DNA of 64,000 nucleotides from Emiliania huxleyi CCMP1516 (Eukaryota; Haptophyta; Isochrysidales; Noelaerhabdaceae). Numbering within the stretch: position 1 is the stretch's first letter; the number at the start of each line of letters is the position of its first letter. This document shows positions 18,812-28,208 of the stretch, one piece after another. Position numbers and translations under genes: made by a program. Where the stretch lies: positions 253,289 to 317,288 of the forward strand of contig NW_005194951.1 of assembly GCF_000372725.1 (NCBI RefSeq), read 5' to 3'. The notes under the pieces are model-generated. The model ran no database searches, was not told the DNA's origin, and was given only the letters and a program-made list of their open reading frames with translations.

Positions 18812-19321
18812 ATGCGTGCCTTAAGGCGGCTGCGGCGAAGCGGCGGGCGCGGCATGCCGATGGCAGTGCGGACGATGCGGTTGCGATGTGTTCTGCTTCA
18901 AGATCGTGGCGGTGCTTGGCATGCACTTCTGCGATCCCAATCAGCTCATCGCAACGAAGCAGCGCAACAAGCTGGCTGCTGCCAACAAGGCCCTATGCTA
19001 CCTCACGCGCGGATCGTTCAAAGAGGACCAGCATACACAGGCTTCTCTGACATGCGTTTGTTTGAGCTTGAGGCTATTTGTGAAAACTATTTGGCTAGAT
19101 GTCGCCGAAGTGCGCTCAAGAAGCAGCAACGAGAATCGGAAGAGGAGGATGCTGAGGCGGCGATTGCTGAGCATGAGGAGGATCGATCGCCCGCCGCGCA
19201 GGCGAAGAAAATTTGGGCGCGAGCGCCGTATATCGCGTGCCATGGCCGACTTAGCCGGTGTATGCAACGGCGACGCTGCAGCGGCGGCGACGCTGCTGCG
19301 ATGGGGTACTGTAGCCCTTAG
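18812..19321 (+). CDS. Hypothetical protein fragment, possible exon
   Basis: An open frame whose middle looks coding: DMRLFELEAICENYLARC, then a charged helix KKQQRESEEEDAEAA. An overlapping frame just upstream has Cys pairs (CATCGAQ...MCCRYACL) that could be a zinc-finger exon of the same gene. No family is recognised and no start or splice site is clear. Confidence 0.25.
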   Translation: MRALRRLRRSGGRGMPMAVRTMRLRCVLLQDRGGAWHALLRSQSAHRNEAAQQAGCCQQGPMLPHARIVQRGPAYTGFSDMRLFELEAICENYLARCRRSALKKQQRESEEEDAEAAIAEHEEDRSPAAQAKKIWARAPYIACHGRLSRCMQRRRCSGGDAAAMGYCSP

Positions 19322-19689
19322 CTGCTGGACAGCACCTTGTGCAGTGGCAATGTCCACTGACTCATGGCACCAGCCTTGTGCCATGAGCGCTGTGGTCAGT
19401 TGCGCTTTGTGCGCCGGTGACGCTGCAGCAGCGACGCTGCTGCAGCAGCGACGCTGCTGCGGTGCTGCGCCTGCACAGCACCTTGGTGCACAGTGGCAAT
19501 GACTCCCGGCACTTGATGTCCTCAAATGTCCACAGAGAGTATACTGGTTGTGCTCAGGTTGTGCTACATCAACAGGGTGCAACTGAGGCTGCAACTAAGG
19601 GATGAAACAGCTTTGCAACTGCTGCCCAACTTTTGTTGTATGTTGATGGGCTGCAACTGCATCCACCTGCCACCTTGGACACCTCGATA

Positions 19690-19930
19690 CCTCAGACGCC
19701 TCTTGACAACACTCGACACCCGCTCGACACCCGCTCGACACCCTCGACACCCCTCGACACCCCTCGACACCCCTCGACACTCCTCGACACGGACAAGCAT
19801 GGTTTCAGCCTCGACAGGCCTCGACAGGCCTCGACAGGCCTCGACAGGCCTCGACAGGCCTCGACACCTCTATCCCTCGACAGCAGCTCGACACCCTCGA
19901 CACCGGGCCTCGACACCTCGACACCAGGGC
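19690..19930. repeat. Minisatellite of ctcgacaccc and cctcgacagg units
   Basis: Two adjoining arrays with a 9-10 bp period: ctcgacaccc-type units at 19690-19790 and cctcgacagg units at 19810-19865, then degenerate units. The GACAC core resembles the fill of introns elsewhere in the window, so this may be an intron of an unrecognised gene. Confidence 0.8.
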
Positions 19931-20004
19931 TCAGTCGGGAGGACGACCCCGGCTAGTCGCCGACCACACCCACAAAGAAACCTGCACAAACATCGCAAGG
20001 GCGG

Positions 20005-20061
20005 GGACCTGTTCCTTTTTACCCATCTCACAGTAGAGAGTGTCCGTTTTTATTTATTTAT
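20005..20061 (+). mobile_element. Family G short element with (TTTA)n tail, copy 1
   Basis: Shares the start ggcggggacctg and the end gtccgttttt-atttatttattt with copies at 38500-38567 (+) and 50331-50407 (-). The copies begin at the same point, which suggests a complete very short element rather than random truncation. Confidence 0.45.
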
Positions 20062-20652
20062 TTGGTCTGATCTTGCCTGTTGCTTCTTCGTTCTTGGTCT
20101 TGACGGGCTCGTTGTGCGAGTATATGGGCCACGATGTCTCAAATATGAGGGGGTTTGACTCCTACCGGCTCCTGACGCTATCCCTGGCAGCTCTAATGAC
20201 CGGGATCAGTAGTGCTATGATAGAGGGTGCCCATACTAGCGCAGGAGCTGCCACACTCGCCCGGACCGTCCCCCTCTGGGGCCGGTTCCGCAGCCAGCGA
20301 GAGCCGACAGCGGGGCCGTGCCGCGGGTGCCTACTGCCGAGTGCCACAAACACTGCGCCGTCCCGCCACCACCTACAGGCTGTCTTGTGTGATGGTTGGG
20401 ATGTCCAAACGCCACCATCTTGGCTCTTGCGACCTCAAACCCGCGAGCTGTATGGGTGGTCCTGACGTCGACAGACGCCCGATGACCACGGTGAAGCTGA
20501 GCCGGAACGCGTCGACAAGTCTCGTCTGAGCCCGTGGCGGTCGCCGGCTGAGTCGCTGTGCACGGGCCGGTACCTCAGGCGTCACCTCCGCAGCCTCAGG
20601 TCTCAAACTCCACCACCTCCGCCAGGACGCCGTCGGTGGCACGTTCGGCGGC

Positions 20653-20799
20653 GAGTTTGTTGCAGCCCCACAGCGAGCGCGGCGTCGAGCCCATTCGGTC
20701 TGGTCGGTTCGCGGCACTCCCTGGGTGCCAGGGAGTGCCGCCGACACGCGAGCGGTGCTTCCTGGCAGCGCGCGCCGGCTGTGGGGCTGCAACAAACTC
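20653..20799. mobile_element. 147-bp foldback element
   Basis: The ends are perfect 21-bp inverted repeats (20653-20673 and 20779-20799, starting gagtttgttgcagccccac). The centre (20711-20741) is a perfect 14-bp hairpin, gcggcactccctgg with a 3-nt loop. The 37-bp spacers on each side are partly complementary. This is the shape of a MITE or foldback transposon. No target duplication was found. Confidence 0.7.
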
Positions 20800-20900
20800 G
20801 AGACACGCTTTTTGGGACATTTTCGACGCTTTTGGCGCACAACAAGCCGACGAGCTCCCGGCGCTTCGACGCTCGAGCTCGACGCTCGGAGGCCTCGCCT

Positions 20901-21010
20901 CCACTCTCCGCCGCCCACTAGGTCGATCTACGAGAGCGTATAACAAAGAAGCATGCGCACACGGCGCACGAACATGCAAAAGACATGCGCATGTTATGCT
21001 CTCTCACCAC
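20901..21010. repeat. Dispersed repeat family D, copy 2
   Basis: Near-identical partner of 18204-18315. It lies 100 bp right of the foldback element and 190 bp downstream of the ankyrin gene. Confidence 0.7.
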
Positions 21011-21198
21011 AACGCACACTGTGCAGGTGTGCAAGATATCTCTCTCCGCTCAGCGCTCTGCAGTCCCAGCAACTGCACGCGCGACGAGTACATGCGACAC
21101 GACGGGATCACAACCGGCATGCTCAGGCGGCCAAAACACACGTATGGAATGGGCAGCACGAGGGCCGCACTAGAGGGGTGGTCAACAGGCCCTCCCCC

Positions 21199-22143
21199 TC
21201 ACACCTCCTCCGAGACCGAACAATCTGGGCTCGCTCGCACTGCCGCCGCCGCCTCGCCCGCCGCCCCGCCCTCTGCGCCGCCGCCGTCGTCGCGCAGCAG
21301 ATCGAGCACTCCGGCAAAGCCGTGCCGGGCGGCAAGGAACTGGACGGTGCCGCGCCGCAGCTGCTTGATGGCGTCCACGTCGGCGCCCGGCGTGCCCGAC
21401 AGCTGCGTGAGCCGCTCGAGTAGCAGCGCCACCAGCGGCTCCACCCCGGACTCGGTCGCAAGGTGGAGAGGGGTCATCTGGTAGTTGTCTTCTACCGTCA
21501 GCTCCCAGCACGGCGTCTGATCCGACAGCAGCCGCGCCGCCTCGACCTGCTCGGAGGCGCACGCCGCGTGCAGCGCCGTCTGCCCCTCCTCGTCCGCCCG
21601 CCACAGGGGTGCGCCCGCGCCGAGCAGCAGGCTGACGAGGGAGAGGCTGCCGTCGGAGGCCGCCTCGTGCAGCAGCGTGCGGCACTCCCGCCACTGCTTG
21701 ACGGCGGCCGGGTGCTCGTGCACCAGCGCGCGCGCCGCCTCGACGTCCTCCGCCTCGACGGCCGCCTTCAGCGCCGCCGCAGCGCTCGCGATCCCATCTA
21801 TCAGCTCATAATCGGAGGACTCGGTCTCGCTCCCGGCGGATGGCCGGTCGAGGATGATTGCCCTGCGGCGGCGGCGCGGCGAGCTGCTCGAGCACTCGGA
21901 GAGGTTGGAAGTCTCGCTGTGGTTGGAAGTCTCGGAGAGCGACGGCGTTCTCTCCACCGCCTTTGGCAGCGGGGCTGCTGGGGGATGCTCCGGCGACTTC
22001 TTGAGGATCCCGCGAGGGCTCTTTGGAGACTTGGAGCGCGGGCTCCGAATGGATAGCATGGCGAAGTCGGTCGCCCAAGGTAGCCACAGGTGAGAATCAT
22101 CTTTTGGCAAAAGAATTTCCCATCCGCGCGACAGGCCAATCAT
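21199..22143 (-). CDS. Ankyrin-repeat protein
   Basis: A 314-residue frame. The N-terminal third is Ser/Pro-rich and basic (SPRSKSPKSPRGILKKSP, then ETSNHSETSNLSECSSSS and a run of Arg). Residues 120-290 hold three to four ankyrin repeats: CRTLLHEAASDGSLSLVSLLL, GQTALHAACASEQVEAARLL, MTPLHLATESGVEPLVALLL. Ankyrin repeats bind other proteins; the partner is unknown. A second in-frame ATG at 22059 (MLSIRSPRSK) may be the true start, since the first 28 residues look less coding. Single exon. Confidence 0.8.
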   Translation of the reverse strand: MIGLSRGWEILLPKDDSHLWLPWATDFAMLSIRSPRSKSPKSPRGILKKSPEHPPAAPLPKAVERTPSLSETSNHSETSNLSECSSSSPRRRRRAIILDRPSAGSETESSDYELIDGIASAAAALKAAVEAEDVEAARALVHEHPAAVKQWRECRTLLHEAASDGSLSLVSLLLGAGAPLWRADEEGQTALHAACASEQVEAARLLSDQTPCWELTVEDNYQMTPLHLATESGVEPLVALLLERLTQLSGTPGADVDAIKQLRRGTVQFLAARHGFAGVLDLLRDDGGGAEGGAAGEAAAAVRASPDCSVSEEV

Positions 22144-22519
22144 GTCTTGAATGTCCGATACTGGAAGCCCATCTAGGCACCTTACACTCCCCCGCAGTAT
22201 CGCACCTCTTGAGCGACACTACGTTTCCGCATCTGGGGATTCTCCGTCCGGGTACCCCTCTTTGTACTAGTAGCGTAGAGAGAGAGAGAGATTTTTAGCA
22301 ATACCAAACAACTTTTGTTTTGTAGCGTAGTAGGATGAGATTATGAAAAACGCCGGAATTCGGACGAGTACTCTCGCCTGCACAAATTCGATAAGTGGGA
22401 CAAGGAGGGATGCGTCCAGGTGGCACGTAACGCTCCGAGCCTGACCGCTCGCGGGGGGGGGGGGGGGGGGGGGGGGGGAGAAGAGACAGAAGAGCGCCCG
22501 CCGGTCTACGCGTTTCGGC
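22144..22519. other. Divergent interval between ankyrin and LRR genes
   Basis: Contains a 32-bp sequence (about 22282-22313, core gatttttagcaatacc) that recurs at 57864-57895, and a G homopolymer at about 22452-22478 that may be wrongly assembled. No gene. Confidence 0.5.
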
Positions 22520-23997
22520 ATGCTGCGCGCCTGCTTCGAGAAGTCGCTGCCCTGCCTCCATCGCCGGGAATGCATGGCGCCTGCCGGTCCTGCCCCGACG
22601 AAGCCGGCCGCCGCCCTCCCCTTCGCCTCCGATCTCGGCGTCGATGAGTGGAAACTGTCAGCGTGGCGCAAGCAGCTCGGCGGCGGCGACCTGGAGCCAG
22701 TCCTCGCGAGCGGCGCCGTCGCCCTCCTCGACGCGCAGTGGATCGTCCGCCACGCCGAGGCGGGCGGCGTCCTCACCCACCGGCAGGCGCTGCCCAAAGA
22801 GGCCTTCCTCTCCCTCGCCGACCTCGTCGAGGCAACCAACGAGATATTGGACTGGCTTCCCGTCGCCGCGCTCTCCTACCCGTGGCTGACCAAGGACCAC
22901 CCCGACCCGATCGGAGCCAACCTCTCCCGCGTCGCAAGGGCGCTCAAGGCCCTGCTCACGTCTCCGCGCATCACGCGGCTCGGCGTGTTTTGGGACTTCG
23001 GCTCGCTGCACCAGCACCCCGACCCCCCCAACGGCGTCATGCGCACCGAGGAGCAGAACGCGCTCTTCAAGCAGGGACTGGGCTGCCTCGGCACGCTCTA
23101 CTCCCACCCGAGCACGACCGTGCTGCGGCTGACCTCCTTCCCGGACGGCCACAAGGCGGAGGACCAGGCCGAGGGCACCAACGTGGCCAAGTACTTTGAC
23201 CGCGGCTGGTGCTTCACAGAGGCCAGCTGGGCTAGCCTAACCAAGGACTTCGACCTCTCGCTCGACCTCGGCAAGATGCGCGACGGCAAGGAGTACGACT
23301 ACTGGAGCCTCCGAAACGACTGCGTCCAGGACGGGGGCCGGCGCCCTCCGCTGCTGCCGTCTGCGTTCGCGGCGGAGCTGGAGTCGAAGAGCTTCACCAA
23401 CGGCAAGGACGACAAGCCGCTGGTGAAGCGGCTGTACGAGGCCGCCTTCGAGGAGCAGTTTGGCAAGGCAACCAAGCTGGTCTACCGCCACCTCGGCTGG
23501 GGCGACGCGGAGGCGGCGCAGCTGGCGGAGGTCCTCGCGAGCGGGGCAGCGACGCGGCTCAAGCAGCTCTATCTCACCTACAACAAGATTGGCGACGAGG
23601 GCTGCAAGGCGCTGGCCGCCGCCCTCGGCAAGGAGGGGGCAGCGCCGCAGCTCGAGATGCTCTATCTCGACCGCAACAAGATTGGCGACGAGGGCTGCAA
23701 GGCGCTGGCCGCCGCCCTCGGCAAGGAGGGGGCTGTGCGGCGGCTCGAGTATCTCAACCTCGTGAGCAACCAGATTGGCGACGAGGGCTGCAAAGTGCTG
23801 GCCGCCGCCCTCAAGGAGGGGGCCGCCCCGAGCTTGAAGGCGCGAGACGCCCCCTCGCCACACGCCCCTTCCCCGCCCAATGCTCATCGCACCCTGATCG
23901 CACCTTCCCTCGCGTGCAGACGCTCGCCGTGGGCAGCAAGAACAAGGAGCCTGAGCTGGTTGCCGTGTGCGAGGAGCGCGGCATCGACCTCTACTGA
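22520..23997 (+). CDS. Leucine-rich-repeat protein with N-terminal WGW/FWDFxSLHQ-type domain, two exons
   Basis: Model 22520-23839 joined to 23920-23997, 465 residues. Residues 25-300 are a conserved-looking unnamed domain: RLGVFWDFGSLHQHP, LYSHPSTTVLRLTS, YFDRGWCFTEASWAS. Residues 330-440 hold three ribonuclease-inhibitor-type LRRs repeating LYLxxNKIGDEGCKALAAAL at 30-31 residue steps. The last exon codes GSKNKEPELVAVCEERGIDLY. The intron is GC-AG (AAG|GCGCG ... GTGCAG|ACG) and the join keeps phase 0. A later ATG at 22574 is an alternative start. Function unknown. Confidence 0.8.
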
Positions 23998-24022
23998 GCC
24001 TCCCAAGGCGACAGCGCGGGAC

Positions 24023-24023
24023 C

Positions 24024-24083
<60 letters not shown>
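24023..24083. repeat. (CTGT)n microsatellite
   Basis: About 15 uninterrupted ctgt units directly downstream of the LRR gene stop. Confidence 0.95.
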
Positions 24084-24089
<6 letters not shown>

Positions 24090-24225
24090 ACGCGCGCCAG
24101 TCGCACCGACTTGGAAGTTGGAAGCACTCCGCGAAGCACTAAGCGCCATCGGCGAGGCCGGGACCTACGCCGCGCCGGGCAAGGGGCGCGCCCGGTCCTC
24201 GACGGAGCCGCGCGCCCAAAGTTTC

Positions 24226-24310
24226 TTTGCAGTCTCTCGCCAATTCTCGGAGCGACCTTTATGCCGCCTCGCGGTCTTCTCACTCTCGACGATCGTTCTC
24301 TCTCCTGCCG
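24226..24310 (-). mobile_element. Family A retroelement fragment, copy 5
   Basis: Matches the part of family A that codes GRPRGGMKVAARIGERL on the minus strand (here RPRGGIKVAPRIGERLQ), with more divergence than the other copies. Both ends are truncated. Confidence 0.5.
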
Positions 24311-24702
24311 CTTGAAATCTCTAGGCGCGCGCGAGAGCAGGTTAGGCGCGCGCGAGAGCAGGCGCGCGCGAGAGCAGGCGCGCGAGAGCAGAGGCGCACA
24401 CCGACGATACCCGATTTGAGGGGGCGACGATTTTCGTCGGCCACACGACTTCGGCGATCTAGCAATAGTTTACGGGGATGTACTTTTAGGTGGTAGCAAA
24501 CCCTTGGCGCACGCATATCTTGGATGGCCGGCATGGGGCCTGAGGCGTCGCCCATGCTTGCCATGTGCGAGTAGATGGTACTAGAATGCACTAATAGGCT
24601 CATCGCGCAAGGTCGGGATCGCAAGTTATGCCCGCATCAAGCGCCAGTTCAGAGTCGTCCAGAGTCGACGTGGCACACACGCCGTGGCAGGCCGTGTAGC
24701 CA

Positions 24703-25014
24703 CTGAGATGGCCTTATGACGACCCCGTTTCGGCATCGTCCCCAAGGGCAAGGCCTCTGCTCATGAGCTCCACGCGGGATGACTGGCTCACTGATCACAA
24801 ATTCCCACGATATCTCACAAAGCGCCAAAATTCTTCCTACGATATCTCACAAAGCGCCAAAATTCTTCCTCGTGACAGCATAATTCGACGACTCTGATGT
24901 TGCAGAGAGAATTTGTGATCAGTTGGTTCAGCCAGTCATTCCCGCATGGAGCTCATGAGCAGAGGCCTTAGGGACGATGTCGATCGAAACGGGGTCGTCA
25001 TAAGGCCATCTGAG
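24703..25014. mobile_element. 312-bp element with ~100-bp terminal inverted repeats
   Basis: The left arm (24703-24800) and right arm (24911-25014) are inverted copies of each other with a few indels; both carry ggccttatgacgaccccg and tgctcatgagctcca. Between them the 32-bp unit beginning acgatatctcacaaagcgcc is repeated twice in tandem. No transposase is encoded. It fits a non-autonomous DNA transposon of the MITE or foldback kind. Target duplication not clear. Confidence 0.75.
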
Positions 25015-25267
25015 CAACCACGCCGTCGTCCGCCGTCGCAGCACACCAGGGTGGCGAGCGCCGCACATCACAGCACTGCTCGTGCCCGTCAAGAGACGCG
25101 CCGGTCACAAGCACATCCTTTGATGCTGTCTGTCGGTCCCGGGTATGCACAAATTCCCGCACGGAGAGTCGGCAAAAAAGCCCGAGCAAAGCCGTTGTAC
25201 CAATCCTCGCTACCCAACGCGGCCAAAGGATATCCACCTCGAGAACCTCGAGAAAGCCGTTGCATTG

Positions 25268-25412
25268 GAGCACTTGGAGTGCAATCAGTAACCTCACATC
25301 CAGGGCCGAGGAGCTCAGAAGCGCACCCAGCGGGCCGGATGATCGGTGTCGGGTTGCGGGCAAGAGAGCCCTAGCCCCGGGGGTGCGCGTTCGCAGGGCA
25401 AGGGCTGCATTG
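25268..25412 (-). repeat. Dispersed repeat family B, copy 3
   Basis: Inverted match to 3270-3460 including the block ccggcccgctgggtgcgc. It ends about 25 bp before the start of the next gene, so it may supply part of that promoter or leader. Confidence 0.65.
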
Positions 25413-25438
25413 CCCTTTTTTTTCTCCCGTCTCTCTGC

Positions 25439-25801
25439 ATGGACGAGTCCTTCCACACCCGCAGCGATCTTGTCAAGCATTGTGTCGCGTCCCTCTTCAT
25501 CACCCTCGCCGGCTACGCCGCGCTCTCGCAGCAGGCTGCGCTCGCACGCGTCGCCGGCGCGGTGGGATGCGCAGCAGCAGCGGGCGCGGTAAAGGAGGCT
25601 GCCGATGCTTCCAACCTGTGGCCGTGGTGCCCGTACGTGTCTTGTGCGGCCGACACGCTCGACCTGATTGCGGACGCCGTCGGGATCTGGCTCGCGTGCG
25701 CTCTTCTTCTGATCTGGCGCCTCTTCTCCGCTCGACACGGCCGGACGTACCTCGCAATCGCGCCGGTCGCAGCCACGGAGGAGCCCGACGGCGCGATCTG
25801 A
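25439..25801 (+). CDS. Small membrane protein, possibly VanZ-like
   Basis: A 120-residue frame starting MDESFHTRSDLVKHCVASLF. Three hydrophobic segments are seen at residues 13-32, 36-52 and 75-98. The spacing of AGAVKEAADA and DTLDLIADAVGIWLACALLL resembles the KE...D...D..AD..G pattern of VanZ-type small membrane proteins; this is by eye and weak. The stop at 25799-25801 lies 25 bp before the first clear exon of the GH27 gene on the same strand, so the two could also be parts of one unit. Confidence 0.5.
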   Translation: MDESFHTRSDLVKHCVASLFITLAGYAALSQQAALARVAGAVGCAAAAGAVKEAADASNLWPWCPYVSCAADTLDLIADAVGIWLACALLLIWRLFSARHGRTYLAIAPVAATEEPDGAI

Positions 25802-25825
25802 GCCGGCTCCTCCTCCTCCTCACAG

Positions 25826-27591
25826 CGCACACCCCAGGAGCGGCGGGCAAGGCAGTCGACACGGGCGCCGTTCGAGGCTGGTCGTCCTGGTCGCTCTGCA
25901 CCGTCAAAGGGCGGCCGGGCTACGGCCCCGAGTGGCTGACGGCCTCCAACGTCGACGCGCAGTCCGCGGCGCTCGCGCGCACCCTCCAGCCGCACGGCTT
26001 TGACCACGTGTGTTCCATGCCTAGCTCCAGTGTGTTCCTTACCTCCAGTGTGTCCCATACCTCCAGTGTGTCCATGATACCCCCAGCCGCACGGCTTTGA
26101 CCACACTCGCTCGCTCCTCGGCCCGACGCCGGTGCGAGGAGAGGGGGAGGGGGTCCGGTCGTCCTCGTAGGTGGACGTAGACTCGCTCTGGGCGGCCGAC
26201 GCGGCGCACCACGTCGATCTGCACGGACGGTGTATATATCTCGGGAAATCTCGGGACATCTCGGGCGGCGGAGCACGGCGACGAACAGTGACCATAGGTG
26301 TCAGTTGACAATAGGTGGACGCACAACTCGACCCGCTTCCCTGAGGGGATGCGGCGGCTCGCCGACACGCTGCACTCGCGCGGACAGAAGCTCGGGCTAT
26401 ACCTCAACCCCGGCCTCCCAAAGGCGGCGGCCTAGCCTCGGCTGATCTCGGCTAATCTCGGCTAGTCTCGGCTCATCTCGGGCTATACCTCAACCCCAAA
26501 GGCGGCGGTGCGCGCCGCTTCTCCCGTCCTCGGCGCGCCTGGCTGCACCGCCGCCGCCGCGGCGGCGCGGCCCCTCCGGCCGGCGAACAGGTTTGGAAAC
26601 GCGTTTGCCCTCAACTGGAGCAGCCCGTGCGCAGCGGCGTACGTGCGCAGCGTGGCGCACCAGTTCTCGGCCGAGCTCCGCGCGGACCTGCTCAAGCTCG
26701 ACGCCGTCTCGCCGGGGAGCGAGTGGCACGGCGACAACGCGCGGTTCGTCGCGGCGCTCTCCCGCGCGCTCGAGGCGACCGGCCGAGCAGTCTGGGTCTC
26801 CCTCTCCTGGTCCATCGACCCCGCCTCCGCCGCCGCGTTTGTGCCCTTTGCCAACAGCTGGCGCACTTCGGACGACGTCGAGTGCTACTGCGACGTCCTC
26901 GAGCGGTGGCCCGCCGTGCGGCGCCGGTTCGCGCAGGCGCGGCCTTGGCTCCGCTACTCGTGCGAGGCGGGCGGCAGCGATCGCGCGTGCGATGCGTCGC
27001 GCGGTCTGCGGACTTTTGCGCGACGCAGCCGCCGCCGTCTCTCTGACCCTTGGACGCGTCCCGGACACGTCCCCTCTAGGCCGGCCGGATCTCGACTCGC
27101 TCGACGTGGGCAACGGCGCGCTGGACGGGGTGAGTGACGAGGAGCGCAAGTCTGCGGCGTCCCTCTGGGCCTTGATCGGAGGGCCGCTGGTAACCGGCAG
27201 CGACCTGACCCGCCTCACGCCGTCTGGGTTGGCGCTGCTGACGCACGGCGGCTTCCTCGCTGTCCACCGCGCCGCGGGCGATCGCACGGCGGTTCCCGAC
27301 GAGCAGAGCTGCGCCGGCGGAGGGGAGTGCTGGCGGCTGCGCCTCCCCGACGGCTCCGACGTGTGGGGCCTCTTCAACCTCCGCGACGAAACGGCGCGGG
27401 TCGGCTTCGCCGCCGCCGCCCCCTTCACCGCGCGAGACCTTTGGAGCGGCGCCGGCCTCGGCCCGCCGGCCGCCGGCTTCAACGCGTCGCTGCCCGCGCA
27501 CGGCTGCATACTGCTCCAGGCACGGCCCGTCGCGGGGGGCGGCGCCGCCTCTTGGTTGTACACCCCCGCTCCCGAAAGCACTCGTCAGTGA
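25826..27591 (+). CDS. GH27 alpha-galactosidase-like protein, 5' end incomplete
   Basis: Glycoside hydrolase family 27 enzymes cleave terminal alpha-galactose or related sugars. The first clear exon (about 25826-26007) has GWSSWSLC. Further exons are 26171-26229 (VDVDSLWAADAAHHVD), 26315-26423 (RFPEGMRRLADTLHSRGQKLGLYL), 26502 to about 26970 and about 27080-27591. Exon 4 has NAFALNWSSPC and LLKLDAVSPGS, where the Asp of KLD is the family nucleophile, and NSWRTSDDV, the family acid/base region. The last exon has RPDLDSLDVGNG and SLWALIGGPLVTGSDL, then a C-terminal beta domain. Introns 1 and 2 are GT-AG, intron 3 is GC-AG. Exon-derived duplications flank introns 1 and 3. A signal peptide exon is probably missed. 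Confidence 0.8.
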
Positions 27592-28208
27592 GACGTCGAC
27601 TTCGATCGTCCGGCTCGTACGAGAGTGCGTGTACAGAGAAAAGCCCTACCGTGTGACCGCGCGTGTCTCGGCGCATTGCCACTGGTTAGAGAGACTTAGT
27701 CTTAGAGCCGTACGGGTGTGGACCGTGAGAGTGAGTTGCACGTACAGGGGGGTTGTGCGCCTTGTCGCTTGTGCGCTGGGTCTCTCAGTCTCACGCTCGG
27801 TGTAAAAAAGAAGACGACGTCCCACCGCGCGCGGCTCTCGCAAACACATTGCAGCAACGACGCACCGCGTGACAAGAGACACTCGCGTGCGAATCGGCGC
27901 AAAATAGCCAATATACTTAATAAGTATGTGAGAGTCACTTCATGCGCGGACGGCGGCGTTTGCGGTTTGGCCTTGCCCGCGCGCGCGGCGACCAGACCGC
28001 CCTGGTCAAGCTGGAGGTCGAGGTCGGTTGACGGCGACGGTGATGGTTGGCGTCGCGATGATGACCCAGACGTTCCTCCACGCGCCCGTCAGGTTTGCCA
28101 GGTCCTCCTTGGCGGCGGGGGACAGCCCCAATGTGACACATTCACATAGTGACTCGCCGTGTTTGCTAAGACAGGACCTCCGCAGACACGAGGGCTGGCC
28201 GGCCGCTC
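27592..28208. other. Convergent gap after GH27
   Basis: 3' flanks of two convergent genes. Open frames here do not look coding and no repeat is recognised. Confidence 0.5.

Larger units (their letters stand above)
19322..21198. other. Repeat-rich gap before the ankyrin gene
   Basis: Contains CAG/CTG-rich simple repeats (19410-19470), a large 10-bp minisatellite (19690-19930), a (TTTA)-tailed family G copy (20005-20061), a foldback element (20653-20799) and repeat family D copy 2 (20901-21010). No gene is supported. Confidence 0.6.
23998..25438. other. Gap with simple repeats and a large inverted-repeat element
   Basis: Holds (CTGT)n at 24023-24083, a family A fragment (24226-24310), four 16-bp units of the ggcgcgcgcgagagca type (24330-24400), the inverted-repeat element 24703-25014, a 45-bp repeat shared with 52610-52654 (25211-25255) and repeat family B copy 3 (25268-25412). 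No gene. Confidence 0.6.
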
